Shown here: positions 15,336 through 23,862 of the stretch, in pieces
Numbering within the stretch: position 1 is the stretch's first letter
Layout: the number at the start of each line of letters is the position of its first letter
NCBI RefSeq assembly: GCF_901521055.1
Contig: NZ_CABEGA010000062.1
Location: 33,217 to 97,216, forward strand
Reading direction: 5' to 3'
Length of the DNA: 64,000 nucleotides
Source of the DNA: Cellulomonas hominis
Lineage (GTDB): Bacteria; Actinomycetota; Actinomycetes; Actinomycetales; Cellulomonadaceae
Notes under the pieces: model-generated
The model's database searches: none
What the model was told of the DNA's origin: nothing
The model's input: only the letters and a program-made list of their open reading frames with translations
Made by a program: the position numbers and the translations under genes

Positions 15336-15929
15336 ATGCCGGACCCCGACCGCGCCCCCGCTCCCCCGCCGGCCACGCTCACCGTCCCCGACGTGTCGGC
15401 CTGGCGCGCGTGGCTCGACGCGCACGAGGACGACCCCGACGGGGTGTGGCTCGTCCTGGCCAAGAAGGGCACGACGTCCCCGACGTCGCTGACCTACGCC
15501 GAGGCGCTCGACGAGGCGCTGTGCAGCGGGTGGATCGACGGGCAGAAGCGCGGCCACGACGACGCCACGTTCCTCCAGCGGTTCACCCCGCGCCGGGCAC
15601 GGTCGCTGTGGTCGCAGCGCAACATCGAGCACGTCGCGCGGCTCGTCGCGTCCGGCCGCATGCGCCCGCGCGGAGCCGCGGAGGTCGAGCGGGCCCGCAC
15701 CGACGGCCGCTGGGACCGCGCGTACGCCGGCTCCGCCGCGGCGGAGGTGCCCGACGACCTGCTGCGCGCGCTGGCCGCCGCCCCGGACGCCCTCGCGCGG
15801 TTCGAGGCCCTGAGCCGCCAGGAGCGGTACTCCGTCCTGCACCCGCTGATGACCGCGGCGACGCCGGAGACCCGCCGGCGGCGGCTGGAGCGCGCGGTCG
15901 ACCGGCTCGGCGGGCCGCAGGAGCCCTGA
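15336..15929 (+). CDS. YdeI/OmpD-associated family protein
   Basis: The 197-residue protein shows the family's markers: WRAWLDAHEDDPDGVWLVLAKKG, then TYAEALDEALCSGWIDGQK, RFTPRRARSLWSQRN and a C-terminal region with Arg/Glu-rich helices. E. coli YdeI has been linked to stress and polymyxin resistance. The biochemical role is unknown. It is a single gene with its own promoter, divergent from the acetyltransferase. Confidence 0.85.
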   Translation: MPDPDRAPAPPPATLTVPDVSAWRAWLDAHEDDPDGVWLVLAKKGTTSPTSLTYAEALDEALCSGWIDGQKRGHDDATFLQRFTPRRARSLWSQRNIEHVARLVASGRMRPRGAAEVERARTDGRWDRAYAGSAAAEVPDDLLRALAAAPDALARFEALSRQERYSVLHPLMTAATPETRRRRLERAVDRLGGPQEP

Positions 15930-16071
15930 CCCGTCGGGGTGACCCGGTCCGTGGGGCCGCTCTCGACGCGCCACGAAGCCGTCGCCGTGGTCCACTGCAC
16001 CGAGCTGCGGGCCGACGCCCGCCACCGTCCCCCCTGCGCGGGGCGACACCACCGCACCTGGAGGAGCACCG

Positions 16072-17088
16072 ATGACATCGACGAGCGCCGTGGGTCCCGC
16101 CGGACCGCCCGCCGGGGCCCGTGCGCCGGAGCCGGAGCCGACCGTCACGACGCAGGACGCCGGGCCGCTGCGCTCGGTCGTCGTGTACAACCCGGTACGC
16201 GTCACCGACCTGGACGACCGGCGGGCGGCCGTCGAGGCGGCGCTCACGGCCGCCGGCTGGCCGCTGCCGGAGTGGGTCGAGACCACCCAGGACGACCCCG
16301 GCGCCGGTCAGGCGCGGCAGGCCGTCGAGGACGGGGCGCAGGTCGTGTTCGTCTGCGGCGGCGACGGGACGGTCCGGTCGTGCGTCGAGGGCCTCGCCGG
16401 CACCGACGCCGCCCTCGCCGTGCTGCCCGCCGGCACGGGCAACCTGCTCGCCGCGAACCTCGGGGTCCCCGACGACGCGGGCGCCGCGGTGCGCCTCGCG
16501 ACCGAGATGGGGCGCCGCCGCATCGACGTCGGCGAGGTCGACGGCCGGGCGTTCGTCGTCATGGCGGGCATGGGCTTCGACGCGGCGCTGCTGGACGACG
16601 CCTCGACGACCCTCAAGGCGAAGGTCGGCCCGATCGCGTACGTCCTCTCGGCGCTGCGCCACCTGCGGGACCGCCGGATGCACGTCGAGGTGTACCTGGA
16701 CGACCGTCCGCCGCTGCGCCGCCGCGCGCGCTCGATCCTCATCGGCAACGTCGGCCGCCTGCAGGGCGGGGTCCGGCTGCTCGCCGACGCCGAGCCGGAC
16801 AACGGCCAGATGGACGTCGCCGTCCTCGCGCCCCGCTCGCTGCGGCACTGGGTGCAGACGTCCTGGACGGTGCTGCTGCGCCGTCGGGACATCGCCCACA
16901 TGGACGTGCTGCGCGCCAGCCACATCCGGGTCGTCAGCACCCGGGAGGAGGCGCGCCAGCTCGACGGCGACGTCATCGACCCCGGTCGTTCGCTGACGGT
17001 GACGGTCCGGCCGGCGGCGCTCGAGCTCTGCGTGCCCCAGCCGGAGCGCAGCCCCGACCTGGCGGAGGGCTCCGGCCGCCTGACCTGA
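16072..17088 (+). CDS. Diacylglycerol kinase-family lipid kinase
   Basis: The 338-residue protein has the DAGK catalytic core. SVVVYNPVRV is the first strand, VFVCGGDGTVRSCVEGL carries the GGDGT nucleotide loop, and LAVLPAGTGNLLAANLG is the second conserved block. The C-terminal half supplies the beta-sandwich (GNVGRLQGGVRLLADAEPDNGQMDV). It likely phosphorylates diacylglycerol or a related lipid at the membrane, possibly in phosphatidylinositol mannoside turnover. GGAGGAG precedes the ATG. An Ala/Gly/Pro-rich stretch of ~35 residues comes before the kinase domain. Confidence 0.9.
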   Translation: MTSTSAVGPAGPPAGARAPEPEPTVTTQDAGPLRSVVVYNPVRVTDLDDRRAAVEAALTAAGWPLPEWVETTQDDPGAGQARQAVEDGAQVVFVCGGDGTVRSCVEGLAGTDAALAVLPAGTGNLLAANLGVPDDAGAAVRLATEMGRRRIDVGEVDGRAFVVMAGMGFDAALLDDASTTLKAKVGPIAYVLSALRHLRDRRMHVEVYLDDRPPLRRRARSILIGNVGRLQGGVRLLADAEPDNGQMDVAVLAPRSLRHWVQTSWTVLLRRRDIAHMDVLRASHIRVVSTREEARQLDGDVIDPGRSLTVTVRPAALELCVPQPERSPDLAEGSGRLT

Positions 17089-17102
17089 CGCGCCCGGCGG
17101 CG

Positions 17103-17813
17103 TCAGGACGGGCGCGGGGCGCCGCCGAGCAGGATGTCCCGGGCCTCCTCCGCGGCGCGCAGGATGCTCGCGCTGACGAAGTCCATGAACCGGGCCATGT
17201 TCTCGAGCCGGTCGCCGGCGGGCGTGTCCCGGCCCAGCAGCTGCACGCCCTGCCGGGCCGTCTCGGCGAGCTCGGCGTTGTTCCGGACGGTGGCGATCAT
17301 CGACTGGTACCAGACGTCGCCGTCCGCGACGTAGCGCTCCCGCCGCCCCTCCCCCTTCTCGCGGGCGACGAGGCCGTGCACCTCGAGCACCGCGATCGCC
17401 TTGGAGATGGACGACGGGCTGACCCCCAGGCGCCGGGACAGCTCCGCGGCGGTGAGGCTGCCCGCGTTGGTCGTGTAGAGGCAGGTCAGCACCCCGGCGG
17501 CCGTGCGCGGCATGCCCGACTGCATCATCAGCGTCGTGAACGTCTCCTCGTACTCGCGCAGGGCCTCGACCTCGGGCGCGGGGGCGTGCGACCGGGGCGG
17601 CACCGTGGCGCCCCGGCGGTGGGCGCGGCGCTCGGTCGCGCGGTGGGCGAGGTCGGCGCGGTAGGCGCCGGGGCCGCCGTTGCGCGTCACCTCCCGCGTC
17701 ACGGTGGACGTGGGCCGGCCCAGGCGGCGCGCGATCTCCGCGTACGCCACGTCGTCGGCCAGACCCAGGGCGATCTGCTGACGTTCCTGCTTCGTGAGCC
17801 TGCCTCCGGGCAC
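17103..17813 (-). CDS. GbsR/MarR-like regulator with an IS30-type HTH at its N-terminus
   Basis: The 236-residue protein has two DNA-binding units. Residues ~5-45 form an HTH_38-like helix-turn-helix (RLTKQERQQIALGLADDVAY, then EIARRLGRPTSTVTREVTRN), as in IS30 transposases but here without any transposase core. From ~95 a GbsR/MarR winged helix follows (LTAAELSRRLGVSPSSISKA, then LVAREKGEGRRERY). This arrangement is known in regulators of DUF4097-ABC exporter operons. It starts with GTG after AGGAGG and is divergent from such an operon, with several palindromes between. Confidence 0.85.
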   Translation of the reverse strand: MPGGRLTKQERQQIALGLADDVAYAEIARRLGRPTSTVTREVTRNGGPGAYRADLAHRATERRAHRRGATVPPRSHAPAPEVEALREYEETFTTLMMQSGMPRTAAGVLTCLYTTNAGSLTAAELSRRLGVSPSSISKAIAVLEVHGLVAREKGEGRRERYVADGDVWYQSMIATVRNNAELAETARQGVQLLGRDTPAGDRLENMARFMDFVSASILRAAEEARDILLGGAPRPS

Positions 17814-17887
17814 GGTGCCCCTCCTGTCGTCGGGACGCCCACAGTAGCGTTCTCCGCACCCGGATGCAACGGGGTAGTGGCGGCGCT

Positions 17888-18012
17888 GTTGCGTTGTCGC
17901 TGAGCACAGCGCAACGATTCATGCCCGCTGACCTGCGTTGTTGTCGATCCAGTGCAACAACGTCGTTGCCTCGGCGCGAAACGCTCCGTAGCGTTTCGCT
18001 TGTCCGAAACGC
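17888..18012. promoter_or_regulatory. Three palindromes in the GbsR-like / DUF4097 divergent promoter
   Basis: GTTGCGTTGT (17888-17897) pairs with ACAGCGCAAC (17906-17915) at 9 of 10 positions. CGTTGTTG (17936-17943) pairs perfectly with CAACAACG (17955-17962). GCGAAACGCT (17976-17985) pairs perfectly with AGCGTTTCGC (17990-17999), and CGAAACGC recurs at 18005-18012. Two site types (GTTG-rich and GAAACGC) fit the two different DNA-binding units of the divergent regulator. Confidence 0.65.
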
Positions 18013-18043
18013 CGCGAACCACGTCTCCGAGGAGCTGAGCCCG

Positions 18044-18703
18044 ATGCAGACCTTCCCCACCCCCCACCCGATCTCCGCGGTGGTCGACGTCCCCGCCGGC
18101 CGGGTCCGGCTCGTCGCCGCGGACCGGGCCGACACCACCGTCGAGGTCCGGCCCGGCGACGCCGCCCGGGGCCGGGACGTCAAGGCCGCGGAGCGCACCA
18201 CCGTCGAGTTCCGCGACGGCGTCCTGCGCGTCGCCACGGCCGCCCGCACCGAGGTCTTCGGCCCGTCCGGGACCCTCGACGTGACGATCCACCTGCCCGC
18301 CGGCTCCGCGGCCGAGGTCCTGGGCAGCGCCGGGACGGACGGCGTCGGGCGGCTCGGTGACGTCACCGTCCAGGGGTCGTCCGACGGGATCCGGCTGGAC
18401 GAGGCCGCCACCGTCCGGCTCTCCGCAGCCGCCGGTGACGTCGTCGTCGGCCGCCTCACCGGCCCCGGCGAGGTCAGCACCACGCAGGGCGACATCCGGG
18501 TCGCCGAGGCCCTGGGCGGCACGCTCGAGCTGCGGACGCAGCAGGGCGACATCACGGTGGGCGCCTCCGCGGGGGTCCCCGCCGCCCTGGACGCCGGCAC
18601 CGGCCTCGGCCGCATCAGCAACGCCCTGCGGAACGACGGCACCCCCGTGCTCGACATCCGCGCCACCACCAGCCAGGGCGACATCACCGCGCGCAGCCTC
18701 TGA
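18044..18703 (+). CDS. DUF4097-family protein
   Basis: The 219-residue protein is a repetitive beta-helix-like polypeptide with recurring GDI/GDV turns: [46 protein letters not shown] and SQGDITARS. These are typical of DUF4097/DUF4098 adhesin-like proteins. It has no signal peptide or membrane segment. It starts at the ATG after GAGGAGCTG. It is the first gene of an operon with a DrrAB-type ABC exporter; its function there is unknown but the combination is common in actinobacteria. Confidence 0.88.
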   Translation: MQTFPTPHPISAVVDVPAGRVRLVAADRADTTVEVRPGDAARGRDVKAAERTTVEFRDGVLRVATAARTEVFGPSGTLDVTIHLPAGSAAEVLGSAGTDGVGRLGDVTVQGSSDGIRLDEAATVRLSAAAGDVVVGRLTGPGEVSTTQGDIRVAEALGGTLELRTQQGDITVGASAGVPAALDAGTGLGRISNALRNDGTPVLDIRATTSQGDITARSL

Positions 18704-18750
18704 GCCGCGCACCGGTCGGTCCGCCCGTCCCCCGCACCCAAGGAGCACCC

Positions 18751-19551
18751 ATGTCCGTCACCGCCCGTGGACCCGCCGTCGAGGTCACCGGTCTGCGCAA
18801 GTCCTACCGGTCGAGGTCCGGGGAGCAGCTCGTCCTCGACGGGCTCGACCTGGTCGTCCCCGCCGGTACCGTCACCGCCCTGCTGGGCCCGAACGGCGCC
18901 GGCAAGACCACCGCCGTCGGCGTCCTCACCACCCTCCTGCGTGCCGACGCCGGGACAGCCCGGGTGGCCGGTCACGACGTCGTCCGGGAGCCGGACGCCG
19001 TCCGCGCCGCCATCGGCGTCACCGGTCAGATCACCGCCGTCGACGACCTGCTCACCGGCGCCGAGAACCTGCGCCTCATGGCCGACCTGCACCACCTCGG
19101 TCGGGCCGCCGGGCGCCGGCGGACGGCCGAGCTGCTCGAGCGCTTCGGCCTGACGGAGGCGGCGGGCAAGCCCGTCGCGACCTACTCCGGTGGGATGCGG
19201 CGCAAGCTCGACCTGGCGATGACGCTCGTCGGTGCGCCGTCCGTCGTGTTCCTCGACGAGCCGACCACCGGTCTCGACCCCCGGAGCCGCCGCACCCTCT
19301 GGGACGAGGTGCGGGCGCTCGTCGCCGGGGGCACCACCATCCTGCTCACCACGCAGTACCTGGAGGAGGCCGACCAGCTCGCCGACTCCGTGGCCGTGCT
19401 GACCGGCGGCCGCATCGTCGCGCAGGGCACGCCCGCCGAGCTCAAGCAGGTGCACGCCGCGGGCTCGCTCGACGACGTGTTCCTCGCGCTCACCGAGCCG
19501 CCCGCCGAGGCCGGCACCGACCCCACGACCGAGAAGGAGAACATCCGATGA
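18751..19551 (+). CDS. ABC transporter ATP-binding protein, DrrA type
   Basis: The 266-residue ATPase has Walker [10 protein letters not shown], the signature [13 protein letters not shown] and Walker [13 protein letters not shown], followed by the switch His region ([13 protein letters not shown]). The QYLEEAD form and the C-terminal [15 protein letters not shown] match the DrrA daunorubicin-exporter family. AAGGAG precedes the ATG. The stop codon overlaps the permease start (ATGA), so the two are co-translated. It powers export of an unknown, probably hydrophobic compound. Confidence 0.95.
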   Translation: MSVTARGPAVEVTGLRKSYRSRSGEQLVLDGLDLVVPAGTVTALLGPNGAGKTTAVGVLTTLLRADAGTARVAGHDVVREPDAVRAAIGVTGQITAVDDLLTGAENLRLMADLHHLGRAAGRRRTAELLERFGLTEAAGKPVATYSGGMRRKLDLAMTLVGAPSVVFLDEPTTGLDPRSRRTLWDEVRALVAGGTTILLTTQYLEEADQLADSVAVLTGGRIVAQGTPAELKQVHAAGSLDDVFLALTEPPAEAGTDPTTEKENIR

Positions 19552-20345
19552 CGACCGTCGCCGACGTCGTCACCATGGTGCGCCGCAGCCTGCTGCGGGC
19601 CGTGCGCTACCCGGGGCTGACGGTGTTCCTCGTCGTCGGGCCCCTCGTGATGCTGCTGCTGTTCGTCTTCGTGTTCGGCGGCGCGTTCGGTGCGGGCGTG
19701 GCCGCCGGCGTCACGCCCGGGGCCGAGGGCCGCGCTGCCTACCTCGACTACATCACGCCCACTCTGCTGGTGATCACGGTGGTCGGCGGCGCGACGTCGG
19801 TGGCCACCAGCGCCGCCATGGACGCCGCCGGCGGGATCATGGCGCGGTTCAGGACCATGGCCATCGCTCCCGGGTCCGTGCTCTCCGGTCAGGTGATCGG
19901 CTTCCTGCTGCAGGCTCTGGCCGCGCTGGTGCTCGTGCTGGGCGCCGCCCTCGCCATCGGCTACCGGCCCGAGGCCGACGCGCTCGACTGGCTCGCGCTG
20001 CTCGGGCTGTTCGTCCTGCTCGGGCTCGCGCTGAACTGGCTGTGCGTCGCCATGGGCCTCAACGCGCAGAGCGTCGAGACCGCGAGCAACCTGCCGCTGG
20101 TGCTCCTGCTCCTGCCGTTCCTGGGCAGCGGGTTCGTGCCGGTCGACACCATGCCGTCGGCCGTCCGGTGGTTCGCCGAGCACCAGCCGTTCACGCCGAT
20201 CATCGAGACCACGCGTGGCCTGCTCGCGGGCGGCGAGGGGCTCGAGGGATCGGTCGCCGTGCAGGCCGTGGCGTGGTGCCTGGTGCTCGGGGTCGCCGGC
20301 TACGCGTGGGCCCGGTCGCTGTACCGCCGGGAGCGCCGGGTCTGA
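19548..20345 (+). CDS. ABC-2 type permease, DrrB type
   Basis: The 265-residue integral membrane protein has about six hydrophobic segments. A cytoplasmic N-terminus ([15 protein letters not shown]) leads into the first, and the last is followed by [10 protein letters not shown]. The region [17 protein letters not shown] and the conserved [15 protein letters not shown] loop are typical of DrrB/ABC-2 permeases. It is coupled to the ATPase by a 4-base overlap. Together they form a drug- or lipid-exporting pump. Confidence 0.93.
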   Translation: MTTVADVVTMVRRSLLRAVRYPGLTVFLVVGPLVMLLLFVFVFGGAFGAGVAAGVTPGAEGRAAYLDYITPTLLVITVVGGATSVATSAAMDAAGGIMARFRTMAIAPGSVLSGQVIGFLLQALAALVLVLGAALAIGYRPEADALDWLALLGLFVLLGLALNWLCVAMGLNAQSVETASNLPLVLLLLPFLGSGFVPVDTMPSAVRWFAEHQPFTPIIETTRGLLAGGEGLEGSVAVQAVAWCLVLGVAGYAWARSLYRRERRV

Positions 20346-20349
20346 GGCG

Positions 20350-21360
20350 TCACGCGCCCGGCGCCCGCATGACCGGCCAGGCGCCGTCCGAGGTGTTGCC
20401 GAGGACGGTGACGGTCACGCCGGTGCGGGGGTCGTGCCGGGTGCGGGCGGAGATGCCGGCGTCGTAGCCCTCGAGGACCACGTCGGCGGAGCGGTCGGTG
20501 GACGCGTCGCCGAGCCAGAACCCCCGCCCGTACCGGCGCCCGTCCTCCAGCCGCGTGACCGGCTCGGTGAGGTACGCCACCGTCTCCGCCACCACGATCC
20601 GCCCCGCCGTGAGCGCCCGCCAGAACGCGGCCAGGTCGGCGGCGGTGGTCACGAGGCCCCCGTCACCGGTGCCCCGGACCGGCAGGTGCAGCGCGTTGGT
20701 GCGGGGGCCCTCGTCGTGCAGGTAGTGGACCGCGAGGTCCTCGGCCGGCTCGTCGGTGCGGGGGAACCCGGTGCGGGACATGCCGGCCGGCGTGAGCACG
20801 CGCTCGGCCACCAGGTCGGGGAACGGGACGCCGGCCACCCGCTGCGCGACGAGCGCCAGGACGACGAACCCGCTGTTGTTGTAGGCGAACGTCGTCCCGG
20901 GCTCCGAGACCTGCGGGTGCCCGTCGAGCATCGGCAGGTACGCCTCGGTGTCGTCCAGGACGTGCGGCGGCAGGGTCAGCACGTAGTCCGTGATGTCACC
21001 GTCCGCCTCCTCGTCCAGGTAGTCGCCGATGCCGGACGTGTGGCTGATCAGCTGCCCGACGGTCACCCGGTCGTCCACGAGCGGCAGGTCGCTCCCGAGG
21101 ACCGGCCGCACGGGGTCGTCCCAGGCCAGCCGGCCCTCGTCGACCAGCGAGGCCGCCGCCAGGCCGGTGAAGCCCTTCGCGATGCTCGCGACCCCGAACC
21201 GGTGCTCGACGGAGGCCGGGAGGCGACGTGCCCGGTCCGACCAGCCGTACGCGCGGGCGAACAGGACCTCCTCGCCCCGGCTGACGTGCACGACGCCGCT
21301 GAACCCGGTCGCGACGGCGCGGGCGTCCAGGGTCGGGCCGAGGTCCTCGGGGCTGCTCAT
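20350..21360 (-). CDS. Serine hydrolase, class C beta-lactamase/PBP-like
   Basis: The 336-residue protein has the SxxK motif in RFGVASIAKGFTGLAAASLVDEG and the YxN motif in TTFAYNNSGFVVLALV. Sequences such as LISHTSGIGDYLDEE and LTPAGMSRTGFP are typical of the EstB/D-aminopeptidase branch. No signal peptide is seen, so it is probably cytoplasmic. A -10 element TACGGT ends six bases before the ATG at 21360, which fixes the start. It is convergent with the ABC permease, four bases from its stop. The substrate may be an ester, amide or peptide. Confidence 0.9.
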   Translation of the reverse strand: MSSPEDLGPTLDARAVATGFSGVVHVSRGEEVLFARAYGWSDRARRLPASVEHRFGVASIAKGFTGLAAASLVDEGRLAWDDPVRPVLGSDLPLVDDRVTVGQLISHTSGIGDYLDEEADGDITDYVLTLPPHVLDDTEAYLPMLDGHPQVSEPGTTFAYNNSGFVVLALVAQRVAGVPFPDLVAERVLTPAGMSRTGFPRTDEPAEDLAVHYLHDEGPRTNALHLPVRGTGDGGLVTTAADLAAFWRALTAGRIVVAETVAYLTEPVTRLEDGRRYGRGFWLGDASTDRSADVVLEGYDAGISARTRHDPRTGVTVTVLGNTSDGAWPVMRAPGA

Positions 21361-21366
21361 CCCGCG

Positions 21367-21372
21367 ACCGTA
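21367..21372 (-). promoter_or_regulatory. -10 element for the serine hydrolase (leaderless)
   Basis: TACGGT on the minus strand ends six bases before the ATG at 21360. The rest of 21373-21548 shows no gene, only a weak 7-base inverted repeat of CCGTGAC around 21481-21510. Confidence 0.5.
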
Positions 21373-21548
21373 GTGAGCCCGGCGCCGCGGACGCCATCGC
21401 ATTGCCGCCGCGCGGGGCGGTTGCGGCACCGTGCGTGGTGTCCACCGCGGCGCCGCGGGTCCAGGGATGTGTCTTCCCCGGACCGTGACCACCGTGTACG
21501 CGGCAGTCACGGTCGCGAGAAGGGTGCGGGACTCCGAGCCCGAGACAC

Positions 21549-21570
21549 CGCGGACACCCGGGGGTCCGCG
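21549..21570 (-). terminator. Hairpin directly after the small membrane-anchored protein
   Basis: CGCGGAC (21549-21555) pairs with GTCCGCG (21564-21570). The stem begins immediately after the stop codon of the minus-strand gene at 21571. Confidence 0.5.
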
Positions 21571-22104
21571 TCAGTGCATGACGACGGCGATCGCCGACCG
21601 CGACCCGGCCACCACCTCGAACGACCATGCGCTCGCGGCCTGGACCGTCGGCAGCACCGTCACCGCGGGCTCGACGGCCGCACCCGACGCGTCGGCGCAC
21701 GCGGCGGTGCCCTCCTCGACGGTCTCGTCGTCCACGCGCACGACCACCTGCGCGGGTCGCCCGCCCAGCGACACGCAGACGACCGTGAGGTCCAGGACGC
21801 CGGAGGCCGGGACCGTGCCCGACGAGCCCGACATCGCACCGGCGGCCTCCAGGACGCCGCCCCCGAAGTACGTCCCGCCCTCCGGTCCGGAGCCCGCGAG
21901 GTCCCGCGCGGCGCTGGACACCGCCGGCTCCGCCGCGTCCACGTCCGCGTCGGTCCCGCCGGCGGCCCGGACGCCGAGCCCGACCAGGACGACGAGCACG
22001 GGCACGCCGACGGCCAGGGCCGCGAGCCGCCCACGCCGCCGACGCCGCGGGCGCCGGTCCGGGCCGTCGCGCGGCTCGGTGTCCACGATGTCGAAGGTCG
22101 CCAC
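21571..22104 (-). CDS. Membrane-anchored exported protein of unknown function
   Basis: The 177-residue protein starts with GTG at 22104, eight bases after GAGG. A short acidic/basic N-terminus rich in Arg (RRPRRRRRGR) precedes one hydrophobic segment (LAALAVGVPVLVVLVGLGV). The rest is an extracytoplasmic domain of Ala/Gly/Val-rich strands. Two cysteines (VVCVSLGG and TAACADA) could form a disulphide outside the cell. I do not recognise the family. It lies 77 bases downstream of the MmyB regulator on the same strand. Confidence 0.7.
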   Translation of the reverse strand: MATFDIVDTEPRDGPDRRPRRRRRGRLAALAVGVPVLVVLVGLGVRAAGGTDADVDAAEPAVSSAARDLAGSGPEGGTYFGGGVLEAAGAMSGSSGTVPASGVLDLTVVCVSLGGRPAQVVVRVDDETVEEGTAACADASGAAVEPAVTVLPTVQAASAWSFEVVAGSRSAIAVVMH

Positions 22105-22181
22105 GGCGGCAGCCTCGCACGACGGCACCCGCCCCGTCCGGCGAACCGAGTCAGGGGTCCGACGGCGCCTCGACGACCGGC

Positions 22182-23063
22182 TCAGGCGAGGCCGTCGACC
22201 GCCGCCTGCTCGGTGCGCCGCGTCGCCGCCCAGCTGGCGAGCATCTTCAGCCCGTCGTCGGCGGGCGACCCCGGCTCGGCGCTGTAGGCCAGGACGGTCA
22301 GGCCGCTGTCGGCTGCCAGGTCCAGCGACTCGAACGCGAGGTCGAGCCGCCCGACCACGGGGTGCACGAACGTCTTGACCCCGGTGTCGTGGTGCTTGAC
22401 GTCGTGCGACGCCCACAGCCGGCGGAACTCCTCGCTGCGGGTCGACAGCTCGCCCACCAGCGCGGTCAGGTCCCTGTCGTACGGGTCCCGCCCCGCCTCG
22501 GCCCGCAGGATCGCGACGGTGTCGTAGGCCGCCCGGTCCCAGTCGCCCCAGAAGCGACGCGCGGCGGGGTTGAGGAAGTTGAACCGCGCGTGGTTCACGG
22601 GTCGCGACGGGTCCGCGTACAGCTCCGAGTACAGCGCCTCCCCCAGCGCGTTCGCACCGAGGACGTCCAGGCGGCCGTTGCGGACGAACGCCGGCGTGCC
22701 GTGCATCGAGTCGAGGATGCGCTGCACCACGGGGCGGACCGTGCTCGCCGGGCGGCGACGGGCGCGGCCGTGGCGTGCCGGACCGGCGGCGCGCGCGAGG
22801 TGCTCCAGGTGCTCGCGCTCCGCGTCGTCGAGCTGCAGGGCCCGCGACAGCGCGTCGAGCACCTGGTCGGAGACGCCGGCGAGGTTCCCGCGCTCCAGCC
22901 GCGTGTAGTAGTCGACGGACACGCCGGCCAGCATCGCGACCTCCTCGCGCCGCAGCCCGGGGACGCGGCGCAGGCCGCCGTACACCCGGAGCCCCGCCTG
23001 CTCGGGGGTGACCCGCGCCCGACGCGAGGCCAGGAAGTCGCGCACCTCGCTCCTGCTGTCCAT
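22182..23063 (-). CDS. XRE regulator with MmyB-like ligand-binding domain (second copy)
   Basis: The 293-residue protein has the helix-turn-helix RRVPGLRREEVAMLAGVSVD, then YYTRLERGNLAGVSDQVLDAL. The MmyB domain follows (VLGANALGEALYSELYAD, FWGDWDRAAYDTVAILRAEAG, EEFRRLWASHDVKHHDTG). It is clearly paralogous to the regulator at 11141 but lacks that protein's Ala/Pro tail. A TACCGT element seven bases before the ATG suggests leaderless transcription; the GGAGG one base before the ATG is too close to act as a ribosome site. No SDR is adjacent here, so its target is unclear. Confidence 0.92.
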   Translation of the reverse strand: MDSRSEVRDFLASRRARVTPEQAGLRVYGGLRRVPGLRREEVAMLAGVSVDYYTRLERGNLAGVSDQVLDALSRALQLDDAEREHLEHLARAAGPARHGRARRRPASTVRPVVQRILDSMHGTPAFVRNGRLDVLGANALGEALYSELYADPSRPVNHARFNFLNPAARRFWGDWDRAAYDTVAILRAEAGRDPYDRDLTALVGELSTRSEEFRRLWASHDVKHHDTGVKTFVHPVVGRLDLAFESLDLAADSGLTVLAYSAEPGSPADDGLKMLASWAATRRTEQAAVDGLA

Positions 23064-23070
23064 GCCTCCG

Positions 23071-23076
23071 ACGGTA
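23071..23076 (-). promoter_or_regulatory. -10 element for the second MmyB regulator (leaderless)
   Basis: TACCGT on the minus strand ends seven bases before the ATG at 23063. Confidence 0.5.
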
Positions 23077-23137
23077 GGCGCCGCCCGCGACGGGTGACAG
23101 GTACTGCCATGACCCGGCACGGCGGGCCCCGGCGACC

Positions 23138-23338
23138 TCAGCGGCCGGCGACGAGGACCACGACGGCGACCAGGACGAGGAACGGGACGATCGTCAGCAG
23201 CGCACCCGCCGACGCCGGCGTCCGCCGGGGGCCGTCCCGGAAGGACGCGCCCAGCGGGTTGCCGTTCACGCCGGGGCGCTCACCCGGCAGCCTCCGGTCG
23301 GTCCCGTCGACCGGTTCGGTCCGCTCGTCCTCGGTCAT
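23138..23338 (-). CDS. Small tail-anchored membrane protein
   Basis: This 66-residue protein has a charged, hydrophilic first half ([22 protein letters not shown]) and a single C-terminal hydrophobic segment ([18 protein letters not shown]) ending in AGR. A GGGGG run precedes the ATG at 23338. The family is not recognised. Codon use follows the genome (G/C third positions), which supports a real gene, but it is short. Confidence 0.5.
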   Translation of the reverse strand: MTEDERTEPVDGTDRRLPGERPGVNGNPLGASFRDGPRRTPASAGALLTIVPFLVLVAVVVLVAGR

Positions 23339-23437
23339 CGTGCCGCCCCCCTGCCTGCGGCACCCCGCGGCGCCGTCCCTGGTGCCGCACAGGCTGCCCT
23401 GCCGGGGACGGCCCCGTCCAGGGGTGCTCACCACCGG

Positions 23438-23683
23438 TCAGGCGGGCGGGACCGACGCGTGCGCCCAGGCGACGGCGTCCGCGCGGGTCGAGACGCCGAT
23501 CTTGCGGTAGATCGACCGGACCTGGGACTTCACGGTGTTGCGCGAGACGTACAGGCGGCGCGCGACCTGCTCCAGCGTCGCGTCGTCGGCCAGCTCGGCC
23601 AGCACCACGCGCTCGCGCACGGTCAGCGTCCCGCCCTCGGCGGCGGTCGAGGGGGCGGGCGGGGTCAGATCCAGCGTCGTCAC
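23438..23683 (-). CDS. Stand-alone LuxR-type helix-turn-helix protein
   Basis: The 81-residue protein is almost entirely a GerE/LuxR DNA-binding domain: [20 protein letters not shown], then [32 protein letters not shown]. It has no receiver, ATPase or sensor domain. It starts with GTG at 23683, with AGGA close upstream. Orphan domains of this size occur in actinobacteria and are probably constitutive binders or partners of larger LuxR proteins. A truncated relic of a larger regulator is also possible. Confidence 0.8.
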   Translation of the reverse strand: MTTLDLTPPAPSTAAEGGTLTVRERVVLAELADDATLEQVARRLYVSRNTVKSQVRSIYRKIGVSTRADAVAWAHASVPPA

Positions 23684-23862
23684 GGTGCGTCCTCAGGTGG
23701 CTGCCGCGGGCCCCGGTGGACCGCACGCCCTTCGTTCGGAGCCGGGGACCCCGCGGATGGGTCGGCGACCGACGCGCCACGCGCCCGCGCCGGGGCGCGC
23801 GTCCGGCGGCGCTGGGTTTCAATGAGCCCGACCGACGCGCCGCCGCCGCTGGAGGACTCTCG

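Noticed and set aside
17103..17813. A transposase relic, suggested by the IS30-type helix-turn-helix
   Set aside because: Only the small DNA-binding motif is shared. There is no DDE catalytic core or terminal repeats, and the rest is a GbsR/MarR regulator.
15583..19455. A 1290-codon minus-strand open frame
   Set aside because: It spans the opposite strand of several clear genes (lipid kinase, DUF4097, ABC ATPase) and reads as repetitive Arg/Gly/Asp sequence.
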